Shown here one piece after another: positions 8,167 to 15,757 of a DNA stretch of 64,000 nt. The first letter of the stretch is position 1. Every line of letters begins with the position of its first letter. The stretch is from Streptomyces olivochromogenes. Lineage in GTDB: Bacteria; Actinomycetota; Actinomycetes; Streptomycetales; Streptomycetaceae. The stretch covers positions 358,709 through 422,708 of the forward strand of contig NZ_KQ948455.1 in the NCBI RefSeq assembly GCF_001514115.1. The letters run 5' to 3'. The notes beneath the pieces are model-generated. The model was given only the letters and a program-made list of their open reading frames with translations, was not told the origin of the DNA and did no database searches. Both the position numbers and the translations under genes were made by a program.

Positions 8167-9642
8167 GTGCCCTCCATGAACGACCTCGTCCGCCAGCACA
8201 CCGCTCTCGGTGACTCCGATCTCGAGTGGTTGCATCTGCTGGTCTCGGAGTGGCAGTTGCTCTCCGACCTCTCCTTCGCCGACCTCGTGCTGTGGGTTCC
8301 CACCCGCGACGGCACCCGCTATGTCTCTGTTGCGCAGATGCGGCCCAACACCGGGCCGACCTCGTACCAGGACGACATGGTCGGCCACCTCGTCCCACGC
8401 GGCCGCCGCCCGCTGCTGGACGCCGCGCTGGACGAGGGCCGGATCGTGCGCGAGGGCGATCCCGAATGGCGGGAGGAGGTGCCGGTACGGGTCGAGTCCA
8501 TTCCGGTACGGCGGGAGGGGCGCGTCCTCGGTGTCATCGCGCGCAACACCAATCTCCTCACCGTGCGCACTCCGAGCCGGCTGGAGCTGACGTATCTCCA
8601 GAGCGCGTCCGACCTCGCCCAGATGATCGCCGCCGGCTCCTTCCCGTTCTCCGGCCAGCAGGTCGACATGGACGCCTCCCCGCGGGTCGGCGACGGACTG
8701 ATCCGCCTCGACGCCGACGGCATCGTCCAGTACGCGTCCCCGAACGCGCTGTCCGCGTACCACCGCCTCGGCCTCGCCTCCGACCTGGTGGGCCACCACC
8801 TCGGTGTGACCACCGCGGAACTCGCCCCGTCCCGCGGTCCGGTGGACGAGGCCCTGTCCAAGGTCGCCAGCGGCTGGGCACCCCGCGAGTTCGAGATCGA
8901 GAGCGCCGACGGGGTGATCCAGCTGCGCGCGATCCCGCTCAAGCCCAAGGGCACCCGGGTCGGTTCGCTCGTCCTGCTGCGTGACGTGACCGAACTGCGC
9001 CGCCGCGAACGCGAGTTGATCACCAAGGACGCGACCATCCGGGAGATCCACCACCGGGTCAAGAACAACCTCCAGACGGTGGCGGCGCTGCTGCGGCTCC
9101 AGGCCCGGCGCATCGAGTCGGAGCGCGGCCGTGAGGCACTGGAGGAGGCCGTACGGCGGGTCGGCTCGATCGCCATCGTGCATGAGACGCTGTCTCAGAA
9201 CCTGGACGAGCGGGTGGAGTTCGACGAGATCGCCGACCGGGTGCTCGCCATGGTCGCCGAGATTTCGCCCGGCAAGGTCACCGGCCGCCGCACCGGCCGC
9301 TTCGGCATACTCGACGCCGAGGTCGCCACCCCGCTCTCCATGGTCCTCACCGAGATCCTCCAGAACGCGCTGGAACACGGCTTCCGCGAGGGCGACCGGG
9401 GCACGGTCGAGGTCTCGGCGGTGCGCGGCGGCACCAGCAAGGAGGCGCGCCTGCTGGTCACGGTCCAGGACGACGGGGTCGGCCTCCCGGAGGGCTTCGA
9501 CCCGCACCGTTCGGGCAACCTCGGGCTGCAAATCGTACGGACGCTGGTGGAGGGCGAGTTGGGGGGCAGCTTCGACATGGTGGCGGCTCCGGAGCGCGGC
9601 ACGCAGGTCATCCTGGACATTCCGGTACGGGCGCACAAATAG
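8167..9642 (+). CDS. PdtaS-type sensor histidine kinase (GAF-like, PAS, HisKA_2, HATPase)
   Basis: Soluble 491-aa kinase with no membrane segments. The N-terminal region (SEWQLLSDLSFADLVLWV) and QMRPNTGPTSYQDD closely resemble mycobacterial PdtaS. A PAS region follows near residues 180-285. The HisKA_2 box EIHHRVKNNLQT contains the phosphoacceptor (His295 or 296), and the ATPase domain ends with DDGVGLPEGF and GNLGLQIV. GTG at 8167 aligns the N-terminus with PdtaS; ATG at 8176 is the alternative. In mycobacteria PdtaS feeds the ANTAR-domain RNA-binding antiterminator PdtaR; no such regulator gene is in this window. The order kinase, WhiB1-like gene, DAG-kinase-like gene matches Mycobacterium (Rv3220c, Rv3219, Rv3218 from memory). 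Confidence 0.9.
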   Translation: MPSMNDLVRQHTALGDSDLEWLHLLVSEWQLLSDLSFADLVLWVPTRDGTRYVSVAQMRPNTGPTSYQDDMVGHLVPRGRRPLLDAALDEGRIVREGDPEWREEVPVRVESIPVRREGRVLGVIARNTNLLTVRTPSRLELTYLQSASDLAQMIAAGSFPFSGQQVDMDASPRVGDGLIRLDADGIVQYASPNALSAYHRLGLASDLVGHHLGVTTAELAPSRGPVDEALSKVASGWAPREFEIESADGVIQLRAIPLKPKGTRVGSLVLLRDVTELRRRERELITKDATIREIHHRVKNNLQTVAALLRLQARRIESERGREALEEAVRRVGSIAIVHETLSQNLDERVEFDEIADRVLAMVAEISPGKVTGRRTGRFGILDAEVATPLSMVLTEILQNALEHGFREGDRGTVEVSAVRGGTSKEARLLVTVQDDGVGLPEGFDPHRSGNLGLQIVRTLVEGELGGSFDMVAAPERGTQVILDIPVRAHK

Positions 9643-9723
9643 GAGTACACGTAGGGGCGCGAGCAGAAGCGCGAGCAGAAGTACAAGCAGAAGTACCTGA
9701 CGCACCCTCAAGTCGCGCATGAC

Positions 9724-9755
9724 AGTGGCCCCGGACCAGAAGGTCCGGGGCCACT
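9724..9755. terminator. Bidirectional terminator between kinase gene and wblE
   Basis: Perfect 14 bp arms AGTGGCCCCGGACC (9724-9737) and GGTCCGGGGCCACT (9742-9755) with an AGAA loop, between convergent genes. Just upstream, at 9658-9697, the repeated unit AGCAGAAG occurs three times. Confidence 0.9.
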
Positions 9756-9863
9756 GCTTACGTTGCTATGCGCATCGGGGGTACTGCGCGCTGCGGCTCG
9801 GGGGCGGGAGATGCGTACTCGCTGTACGCGCCGCCGGGCTCAGGCTCGTTACGGGGTGGGGTG

Positions 9864-10121
9864 TCAGGCGGTGGCCTGACGGGCCCGGTTGCGGGCGGCA
9901 CGGCGCTTCATCGCGCGGCGCTCGTCCTCGCTGAGGCCACCCCAGACGCCGGAGTCCTGGCCGGACTCGAGCGCCCACTGCAAGCACTGCTCCATGACGG
10001 GGCAGCGGCGGCAGACGGCCTTGGCTTCCTCGATCTGCAGCAGCGCAGGACCGGTGTTGCCGATGGGGAAGAAGAGCTCGGGGTCTTCCTCGCGGCAAAC
10101 GGCGTTGTGACGCCAGTCCAT
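9864..10121 (-). CDS. wblE: WhiB-family iron-sulfur transcription factor WblE (WhiB1 orthologue)
   Basis: An 85-aa protein with the complete WhiB signature. Cys9, Cys37, Cys40 and Cys46 bind a [4Fe-4S] cluster, GVWGG at 58-62 is the beta-turn that contacts the sigma factor, and a basic tail (MKRRAARNRARQ) contacts DNA. In Mycobacterium the orthologue WhiB1 is essential, binds the primary sigma factor and senses nitric oxide. ATG at 10121 is preceded by AAGGAGAGG. The gene is convergent with the PdtaS-like kinase, a linkage conserved across actinobacteria. The palindrome at 10166-10179 in the upstream region may control it. Confidence 0.96.
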   Translation of the reverse strand: MDWRHNAVCREEDPELFFPIGNTGPALLQIEEAKAVCRRCPVMEQCLQWALESGQDSGVWGGLSEDERRAMKRRAARNRARQATA

Positions 10122-10440
10122 GGCTGCTACCTCTCCTTGGTATTACATGCACGTTGCTTGTGAATGTGAACGCTTTCACGAATCCCTCAACAAGTGAAGG
10201 GCCGACTGCCAGGATTCCCTGACGTGGTCCTGTGGTTTGAGGAGGGGTTCTGGCTCTCTGTGGGGCCGATGTTGCGGGCCGTCCCGATCGCCACGTAGAG
10301 ACTCGCAAACCTCAGCGGCGGATACAACCCCTTCTGGAAAGTTTTTTTTGATTCCTCGGTGTCGACTAGGTCACAGCCGTACTTCCATGGGGTGGACCCT
10401 GGTCTAAACGTTCGAGTGAAAGGACTTTGGGCCCTTCCGC
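10122..10440. other. wblE upstream region
   Basis: No gene is supported here. Besides the palindrome described separately, it holds a run of eight T at 10342-10349, striking in this genome, and TGTCGACTAGGTCACA (10360-10375), which has one good half of a CRP-type site. A partial dre match (CTGGTCTAAAC) occurs near 10399. Promoter elements for wblE probably lie here, but I cannot fix a start point. Confidence 0.4.
10166..10179. promoter_or_regulatory. LacI-type palindrome upstream of wblE
   Basis: GTGAACGCTTTCAC has perfect GTGAA/TTCAC arms around a CGCT centre. Read on the wblE strand it is GTGAAAGCGTTCAC, which resembles operators of LacI-family repressors. It lies 45-58 bp upstream of the wblE start, so it would overlap a leader or promoter. 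Which protein binds it is unknown. Confidence 0.4.
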
Positions 10441-11409
10441 TCACACAATCACACGCAGTGCACGGCGTACGCCTGTGAACGTCACGCTTGTGCGCAGTCC
10501 CAGGTGGTCGCCGTCCATCTGGAGGGGGAGCGGCGCCTTCGAATGCAAGGTGAAGTCGGTCAGGTCGTGCAGAGACAGGGCGTGCTTGCCATGGGGTCCG
10601 CGCTCAGGGGACGAAGTGAGCAACTGGGTGGCATACCGGGCAACCGCGCCTGTCGACATGCGGTTGAGAGCGAGTACGTCGAGCCCGGTATCGAACGAAG
10701 CCTTAGGCGACGCGTACACCGGACGATTGCCGAGAAACGTCCAGGGCGAGGTGTTGCAGATTATGGACAACACAAGATCGGTGACCGGGTCCTGGCCGGG
10801 CCGCTCCAGCGTGATCTTTCCGTGCCTGCGGTGAGGTTCGTCCAAAAACTGACGTGCCACTTGGCGCAAATAGAGGGCGTGGGTGGAACGCTTGCCGCGC
10901 TCGCGCTGCTGTTCGACCCGGCCGATCACCCCCGCGTCGAAGCCGAGCCCCGCGCAGAAGGTGAACCAGCGGGAGGGGACGGCTTCGTCCTCGGTGCCGG
11001 GCGTGCCGGCGGCGAGACCGAGGCCGATCGCGCGCTCGCGGTCCTCTCTGAGCGCGTCCAGCAGGGCGCCGGTGGCCTCCACGGCGTCGTTGGGCAGGCC
11101 CAGGGCGCGGGCGAAGACATTGGTGGAACCGCCGGGGACCACCGCGAGGCGGGGCAGGCGGTCCAGGTCGGGGCCGTTGTGCAGGAGACCGTTCACGACC
11201 TCGTTGACGGTGCCGTCGCCGCCGAGCGCGACCACCAGTTCTATGTCGTCGCTCTCCGCGGCCTGCCGGCCGAGGTCCCGGGCGTGCCCGCGGTACTCGG
11301 TCGTGACCACCTCGAGCTTCATCTCGCTCGCCAGCGCGTGGATCAAGACATCGCGCGTGCGCGCACTTGTGGTGGTAGCTGCCGGATTGACCACGAGAAG
11401 TGCACGCAT
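10441..11409 (-). CDS. Diacylglycerol kinase catalytic-domain protein (lipid kinase)
   Basis: A 322-aa DAGK_cat-family protein, predicted to phosphorylate diacylglycerol or a related lipid at the membrane surface using ATP. Diagnostic motifs are GGDGTVNEVVNG (about 63-74), the nucleotide-binding loop found in this family, and PGGSTNVFAR (about 92-101). The C-terminal half has the expected beta-rich fold ending in LQMDGDHLG. Its position directly downstream of wblE, on the same strand, matches the order around mycobacterial whiB1. Yeast-like sphingosine-kinase activity cannot be excluded. Confidence 0.85.
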   Translation of the reverse strand: MRALLVVNPAATTTSARTRDVLIHALASEMKLEVVTTEYRGHARDLGRQAAESDDIELVVALGGDGTVNEVVNGLLHNGPDLDRLPRLAVVPGGSTNVFARALGLPNDAVEATGALLDALREDRERAIGLGLAAGTPGTEDEAVPSRWFTFCAGLGFDAGVIGRVEQQRERGKRSTHALYLRQVARQFLDEPHRRHGKITLERPGQDPVTDLVLSIICNTSPWTFLGNRPVYASPKASFDTGLDVLALNRMSTGAVARYATQLLTSSPERGPHGKHALSLHDLTDFTLHSKAPLPLQMDGDHLGLRTSVTFTGVRRALRVIV

Positions 11410-11567
11410 GCGATGCAGCGTACCTACCGAGGGGTACTGGTCCCAGACAGAGTTAGGGATCCGGTAAGAGATAGGGGCGTGAGTCTCGACACGGTGAGGT
11501 GCGGGCGGCAGTGGGGGAGCGGCCGGGGCCGGGCCGCGCGCCAGGGCCCGAGGGATACCCTTCAGGG

Positions 11568-12017
11568 GTGAGCGCTGAGCAGATCCCCACCCCCGACGCC
11601 CCCACCGCAGAACCCCGTCCCGGACGGCTGACCGCCGCGGCCGCGCTGGCCGCGCTGGAGGGGTTGGTCCTCGCCGTGGGGGGCGTGTGGATGCTGATCC
11701 TGGGGGCCACGGGCGGCTCGGGAGACCGGCAGCAGGGCGTGACCCTGGGTGTGACGCTGATCGTGCTCGCGCTGCTGCCCCTGCTGGCCGCCCGCGGTCT
11801 GCTGTTGCGCCGCAGCTGGAGCCGGGGGCCCGCGGTCATCACCCAGATCATGGCGCTGCCCGTCGCCTACAGCCTGCTCCAGGCGGACAGCGTGGCGATC
11901 CCTGCCGGAATCGCCCTCGCGGTGGTCGCGATCACGGCGCTGGTCCTGCTCGTCAATTCCGAGACCACCCGGGCGCTGGGCATTCGTGGCCCCGGTGCCG
12001 CCGAGGAAACCAAGTAG
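11568..12017 (+). CDS. Small integral membrane protein, function unknown
   Basis: A 149-aa protein with a short Pro-rich N-terminus and four probable membrane segments: near AALAALEGLVLAVGGVWMLIL, a Leu-rich stretch LIVLALLPLLAARG, ITQIMALPVAYSLL and AGIALAVVAITALVLLVN. GTG at 11568 is chosen because an upstream extension (from 11499) would add hydrophilic, compositionally odd sequence. It is divergent from the lipid-kinase gene and convergent with sigH. No enzymatic motif is visible, and I recognise it only as a conserved Streptomyces membrane protein. Confidence 0.7.
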   Translation: MSAEQIPTPDAPTAEPRPGRLTAAAALAALEGLVLAVGGVWMLILGATGGSGDRQQGVTLGVTLIVLALLPLLAARGLLLRRSWSRGPAVITQIMALPVAYSLLQADSVAIPAGIALAVVAITALVLLVNSETTRALGIRGPGAAEETK

Positions 12018-12057
12018 CTTCGGCCTGCCGGCGGCGCCCCCGCTCGGGGCTGCCCGG

Positions 12058-13152
12058 TCACTCCTCGACCAGGAGCTTTTCGCGGAGCTGGGCGAGGGTG
12101 CGGGCCAGCAGGCGGGAGACGTGCATCTGGGAGATGCCGACCTCCTGTGCGATCTGCGACTGGGTCATGTTGCCGAAGAAGCGAAGGAGCAGGATCCGCT
12201 TCTCTCTCGGGGGGAGGTCCTCGAGCAGGGGCTTCAACGACTCCCGGTACTCGACGCCCTCCAGGGCCTCGTCCTCCGCACCCAGTGTGTCCGCGACCGC
12301 CGGGGACTCGTCGTCCGTGTCGGGGACGTCCAGCGACAGCGTGGAGTACGCGTTGGCGGACTCCAGGCCCTCCAGGACCTCCTCCTCCGAGATGGCCAGC
12401 TTCTCGGCCAGCTCGTGGACCGTGGGAGAGCGCCCGTGCTGTTGCGACAGCTCGGCCGTCGCCGTCGTCAGGGCCAGGCGCAGTTCCTGCAGGCGCCGCG
12501 GCACCCGCACCGCCCAGCCCTTGTCGCGGAAGTGCCGCTTGATCTCGCCGACGACCGTCGGAGTCGCGTACGTGGAGAACTCGACGCCGCGCTCCGGGTC
12601 GAAGCGGTCGACCGACTTGATCAGGCCGATGGTCGCGACCTGGGTGAGGTCGTCCAGCGGCTCACCGCGGTTGCGGAAGCGGCGCGCGAGATGCTCGACG
12701 AGCGGGAGGTGCATGCGGACCAGCTGATTGCGCAGCTCCGCGTACTCCGCACTGCCGTCCTGCAGCTTGCGCAGCTCGATGAACATCGCCCGCGCGCCGC
12801 TGCGGTCCTGCGGGTCGTGCTGGATGTGCTGGGCGCTCGGCCCGTGCTGCGTGCCCTGCACGCTCTGCACCCCTGGCTTGTCGTGTTGCTCGTGCTCGCT
12901 CATAGTCCCGCCCGTCACCAGCCGCCGCCCTTCCGAGGACGTGCTCGGCGCGGCACCCTCCGGATCCCGTTGCCCGTCGTCCTGGCCGGAGAGGCTCTCC
13001 TGTGCGTCCTCCGGGTGCGGCCGGGCCTGTTCGGGGATGCCGTCGACGCCTTCCACCGCGCGCCGCGGCCCGTCGAGGCCGTCGACACGTCCGGTGGGAA
13101 GCTCCCGTGTGCCGCGCTCTTCGTCCCGCACCGGCCCGTCCCCGTTCCTCAC
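12058..13152 (-). CDS. sigH: Stress-response sigma factor of the SigB/SigF family, SigH-like
   Basis: Alternative RNA polymerase sigma factor. The conserved part (from ATG 12903, 281 aa) carries region 2 (PLDDLTQVATIGLIKSVDRF), region 3 and region 4 with the HTH TQSQIAQEVGISQMHVSRLL. I annotate from GTG 13152 because that codon overlaps the anti-sigma stop by four bases (GTGA) and the 83 added codons keep strong third-position GC bias; they encode a hydrophilic, acidic extension. The same frame stays open right through the anti-sigma gene to 13584, which would give a protein of about 508 aa. From memory, S. coelicolor SigH is indeed made as several isoforms by alternative starts and proteolysis. 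It is regulated by the adjacent anti-sigma factor and, in S. coelicolor, by BldD. Confidence 0.9.
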   Translation of the reverse strand: MRNGDGPVRDEERGTRELPTGRVDGLDGPRRAVEGVDGIPEQARPHPEDAQESLSGQDDGQRDPEGAAPSTSSEGRRLVTGGTMSEHEQHDKPGVQSVQGTQHGPSAQHIQHDPQDRSGARAMFIELRKLQDGSAEYAELRNQLVRMHLPLVEHLARRFRNRGEPLDDLTQVATIGLIKSVDRFDPERGVEFSTYATPTVVGEIKRHFRDKGWAVRVPRRLQELRLALTTATAELSQQHGRSPTVHELAEKLAISEEEVLEGLESANAYSTLSLDVPDTDDESPAVADTLGAEDEALEGVEYRESLKPLLEDLPPREKRILLLRFFGNMTQSQIAQEVGISQMHVSRLLARTLAQLREKLLVEE

Positions 13153-13562
13153 GCCGGCCCGGGTCCCGCGCCGCGCTGTTTGTAGAGGCTGATCGAAACG
13201 GTCTTGTCCTCGGCGACGGTGGAGTCGACCTTGCCCGCGAGCGCCGACAGGACGGTCCACGCGAACGCGTCCCGTGACGGAGCGTGACCATCGGTGGTCG
13301 GAGCGGAGACCGTCACCTCGAGCGAGTCGTCGATGAGCCGGAAGACACAGCTGAGCACCGATCCGGGGACGGCCTGCTGCAACAGGATCGCGCAGGCCTC
13401 GTCCACCGCGATGCGGAGGTCCTCGATCTCGTCGAGGGTGAAGTCCAAACGGGCCGCGAGACCGGCCGTAGCCGTACGCAGCACCGACAGGTAGGCACCC
13501 GCGGCCGGAAGCCGGACTTCCACGAAGTCCTTCGTCGCGGGCTCGCCTGCGATCTGGGACAC
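13149..13562 (-). CDS. prsH: Anti-sigma factor of the RsbW family (UshX/PrsH-like)
   Basis: A 137-aa GHKL-type serine kinase/anti-sigma domain, expected to bind and inhibit the SigH-like factor encoded next. The N-box region reads LDEIEDLRIAVDEACAILL, which provides the Mg-ATP-binding acidic residues, and the tail VDSTVAEDKTVSISLYK fits RsbW-type proteins. GTG at 13562 is preferred over TTG 13574 and GTG 13568 because GGAGG ends five bases before it. Its stop overlaps the sigma start. The gene also lies inside the longest possible sigma reading frame, in a different phase. Confidence 0.88.
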   Translation of the reverse strand: MSQIAGEPATKDFVEVRLPAAGAYLSVLRTATAGLAARLDFTLDEIEDLRIAVDEACAILLQQAVPGSVLSCVFRLIDDSLEVTVSAPTTDGHAPSRDAFAWTVLSALAGKVDSTVAEDKTVSISLYKQRGAGPGPA

Positions 13563-13705
13563 CCTCACCTCCAAGGTGGTACAAGCTCTTTCGAGCTCTT
13601 TTCGGGGGCCGAGGGTCGCCCCCCGGGGTAACGCGCTAGGTGGTTCAGCGGTGACGCTACCGCGCTCCCAAGTTTCTTGTCCTGGGGACCCCGCCCCTTG
13701 CTGTC

Positions 13706-13726
13706 ACTCATAGTAAGCCTATGAGT
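13706..13726. promoter_or_regulatory. Perfect palindrome upstream of the anti-sigma/sigH operon
   Basis: ACTCATAG (13706-13713) and CTATGAGT (13719-13726) form a perfect inverted repeat around TAAGC, 144-164 bp upstream of the anti-sigma start. It lies in the only clearly AT-richer part of this intergenic region and may be an operator for a promoter of the operon. In S. coelicolor the sigH promoter region is a BldD target, but I cannot say that this palindrome is the BldD site. Confidence 0.5.
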
Positions 13727-13823
13727 ACGCACAGTGGCTAGGGGTCTGCGGGCCCAATTAGGAAGAGCGCGCGCCGGGTTGACGTACCCAGGCGTCAGAC
13801 GGTCGAACCGTCCGGGCCGTGGG

Positions 13824-14084
13824 TCACGCCAGTACGTGGTCGACGAAGCACCAGCGCCAGCTCTCGCCGGGCTCGAAGGTACGCATCACGGGATGTCCGG
13901 TCTCCTTGAAATGCCCGGTCGCGTGCCGCAGCGGCGAGGAGTCGCAGCAGCCGAGGTGCCCGCAGCTCAGACACAGCCGCAACTGCACCGGATGTGTACC
14001 GGCGGCCTGGCATTCCAGGCAGGTCTCGCTCAGCGGCCCGGGTTCGGGGTGCGGCAGCTCGTCGGCGTGCGTGCACTGTTTCAT
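13824..14084 (-). CDS. UBP-type zinc finger protein
   Basis: An 86-aa protein that is essentially a single ZnF-UBP domain. The Cys/His ligands are visible in order: CTHAD near the start, CLECQAAG, LCLSCGHLGCCD, then RHATGHFKETGHPVM, ending with WRWCFVDHVL. In eukaryotes this fold binds the free C-terminus of ubiquitin; in bacteria the target is unknown. It is divergent from a Na+/H+ antiporter gene with only 61 bp between the starts. That pairing may mean a functional link. ATG at 14084 gives a protein that begins just before the first Cys; longer starts would run into the antiporter region. Confidence 0.85.
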   Translation of the reverse strand: MKQCTHADELPHPEPGPLSETCLECQAAGTHPVQLRLCLSCGHLGCCDSSPLRHATGHFKETGHPVMRTFEPGESWRWCFVDHVLA

Positions 14085-14145
14085 GATTGCCAGGTTACGT
14101 CGGGCGTGCGGGATGTCGCGCGAAAACGAGGGCGGGCGGAAGACG

Positions 14146-15741
14146 ATGGACGTATTGCCACTGCTGTTGCTGGTCGCGGGGAGCGCCGCGGTCGCCGGGC
14201 TCGCCCGTCGCACCCCGGTGCCGGCGCCGCTGTTGCTCGTCGCGGCGGGCCTGGTCATCTCGTACGTCCCTGGAGTGCCCGGATACGAACTCGACCCGGA
14301 GATCGTGCTCCCGCTGGTGCTGCCCCCGCTGCTGTACACGGCGGCCACCGACAGCTCGTACCTCGATCTTCGGGCGCATCTGCGGCCCATCGCGCTGCTG
14401 TCGGTGGGGTACGTGCTCTTCGCGACGCTGGCCGTCGGCTGGGCCACCTATCTGCTCGTGCCGAGCCTGCCGCTGCCCGCGGCGCTGGTCTTCGGAGCGG
14501 TGGTGGCGCCGCCGGACGCGGTGGCGGCCACGGCGGTGGCGCGCCGGGTGGGGCTGCCCTCGCGGATCACCACGATCCTTCAGGGCGAGTCCCTGGTGAA
14601 CGACGCGACCGCGATCACCGCCTACAAGGTGGCCCTCGCCGCCGCGGTCGGCGAGGGCGCGACCTGGGCGGGCGGTATCCGTGAGTTCCTGCTCGCGGCG
14701 GTCGGGGGTGTCGTCGTCGGTCTCGTCCTGATGGTTCCGATCCACTGGTTGCGCACGCACCTGAAGGAGGCGCTTCTCCAGAACACCCTCTCCTTGTTGA
14801 TCCCCTTCGTCGCGTACGGGATCGCCGAGAAGGTGCACGCCTCCGGAGTGCTCGCGGTGGTCGTCGTCGCGCTCTACCTCGGGCACCGTGCCTGGGAGGT
14901 GGACTTCGCGACCCGGCTCCAGGAGGAGGCGGTGTGGACGATGGTCGCGTTCGTCCTGGAGTCGGCGGTGTTCGCCCTGATCGGACTGCAACTGCCGGTC
15001 GTCCTCAAGGGCCTCGGCCAGTTCCAGGGAGCCCAGGCCGCCTGGTATGCGGTGGCCGTCTTCCTCGTCGTGGTCGCCGCCCGGTTCCTGTGGGTCTATC
15101 CCGCCACCTTCCTGCCCCGGATCCTGTCGGCGCGCGTCCGGGAGCGCGAGGGGGCCCCCACCTGGAAGGGCCCGTTCGTCATCGGCTGGGCCGGAATGCG
15201 AGGGGTGGTCTCGCTCGCCATCGCCTTCTCCATCCCGCTCACCGTGCACGGGGGTGCCTCCTTCCCCGATCGCAACCTGCTCCTCTTCCTCACCTTCACC
15301 ACCGTGATCGGGACCCTGGTCGTCCAGGGGCTGACCCTGCCCCCTCTCATCCGCCTGCTGAAGCTGCCGGGGCGCGACGTCCAGGCCGAGACGCTCGCCG
15401 AGGCGAACGCCCAGGCGCAGGCGTCCCGGGTCGCCGAGGAGCGCCTCGACGAACTCCTCACCGACGAGCGCAACGCCCTGCCCCCGCCGCTCGCCGACCG
15501 GCTCCGCTCGGTCCTGGAACGCCGCCGCAACGCCGTCTGGGAACGGCTCGGCGCCGTCAACCCGGTGACCGGGGAGACCGCCGACGACACCTACCGCCGC
15601 CTGTCCCGCGAGATGATCAGCGCCGAACGCGAGATATTCGTGAAACTCCGCGACCACCGCTACATCGACGACGAGATGCTCCGCACGCTCCTGCGCAGAC
15701 TCGACCTGGAGGAGGCGGCGGCCTACCGGGAAGCGGCGTGA
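14146..15741 (+). CDS. Na+/H+ antiporter of the CPA1 (NhaP/NHE) family
   Basis: A 531-aa protein with about 12 hydrophobic segments from the very N-terminus (VLPLLLLVAGSAAVAGLA) to about residue 410, then a 120-residue charged cytoplasmic tail. The ion-binding motif QGESLVNDATA (about 145-155) and the APPDAVAATAVARRV stretch before it are typical of bacterial NhaP proteins, as is GWAGMRGVVSLA. The tail is acidic/basic helical sequence (EERLDELLTDERNALPPPLA). It should exchange cytoplasmic Na+ or K+ for protons. ATG 14146 gives the shortest sensible N-terminus; ATG 14113 is possible. It is divergent from the UBP zinc-finger gene. Confidence 0.92.
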   Translation: MDVLPLLLLVAGSAAVAGLARRTPVPAPLLLVAAGLVISYVPGVPGYELDPEIVLPLVLPPLLYTAATDSSYLDLRAHLRPIALLSVGYVLFATLAVGWATYLLVPSLPLPAALVFGAVVAPPDAVAATAVARRVGLPSRITTILQGESLVNDATAITAYKVALAAAVGEGATWAGGIREFLLAAVGGVVVGLVLMVPIHWLRTHLKEALLQNTLSLLIPFVAYGIAEKVHASGVLAVVVVALYLGHRAWEVDFATRLQEEAVWTMVAFVLESAVFALIGLQLPVVLKGLGQFQGAQAAWYAVAVFLVVVAARFLWVYPATFLPRILSARVREREGAPTWKGPFVIGWAGMRGVVSLAIAFSIPLTVHGGASFPDRNLLLFLTFTTVIGTLVVQGLTLPPLIRLLKLPGRDVQAETLAEANAQAQASRVAEERLDELLTDERNALPPPLADRLRSVLERRRNAVWERLGAVNPVTGETADDTYRRLSREMISAEREIFVKLRDHRYIDDEMLRTLLRRLDLEEAAAYREAA

Positions 15742-15757
15742 GGCGTCGGACGAGGGC

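Noticed and set aside
10396..10412. CTGGTCTAAACGTTC as a third DasR site
   Set aside because: Only the left half of the dre consensus is kept; the right arm does not match.
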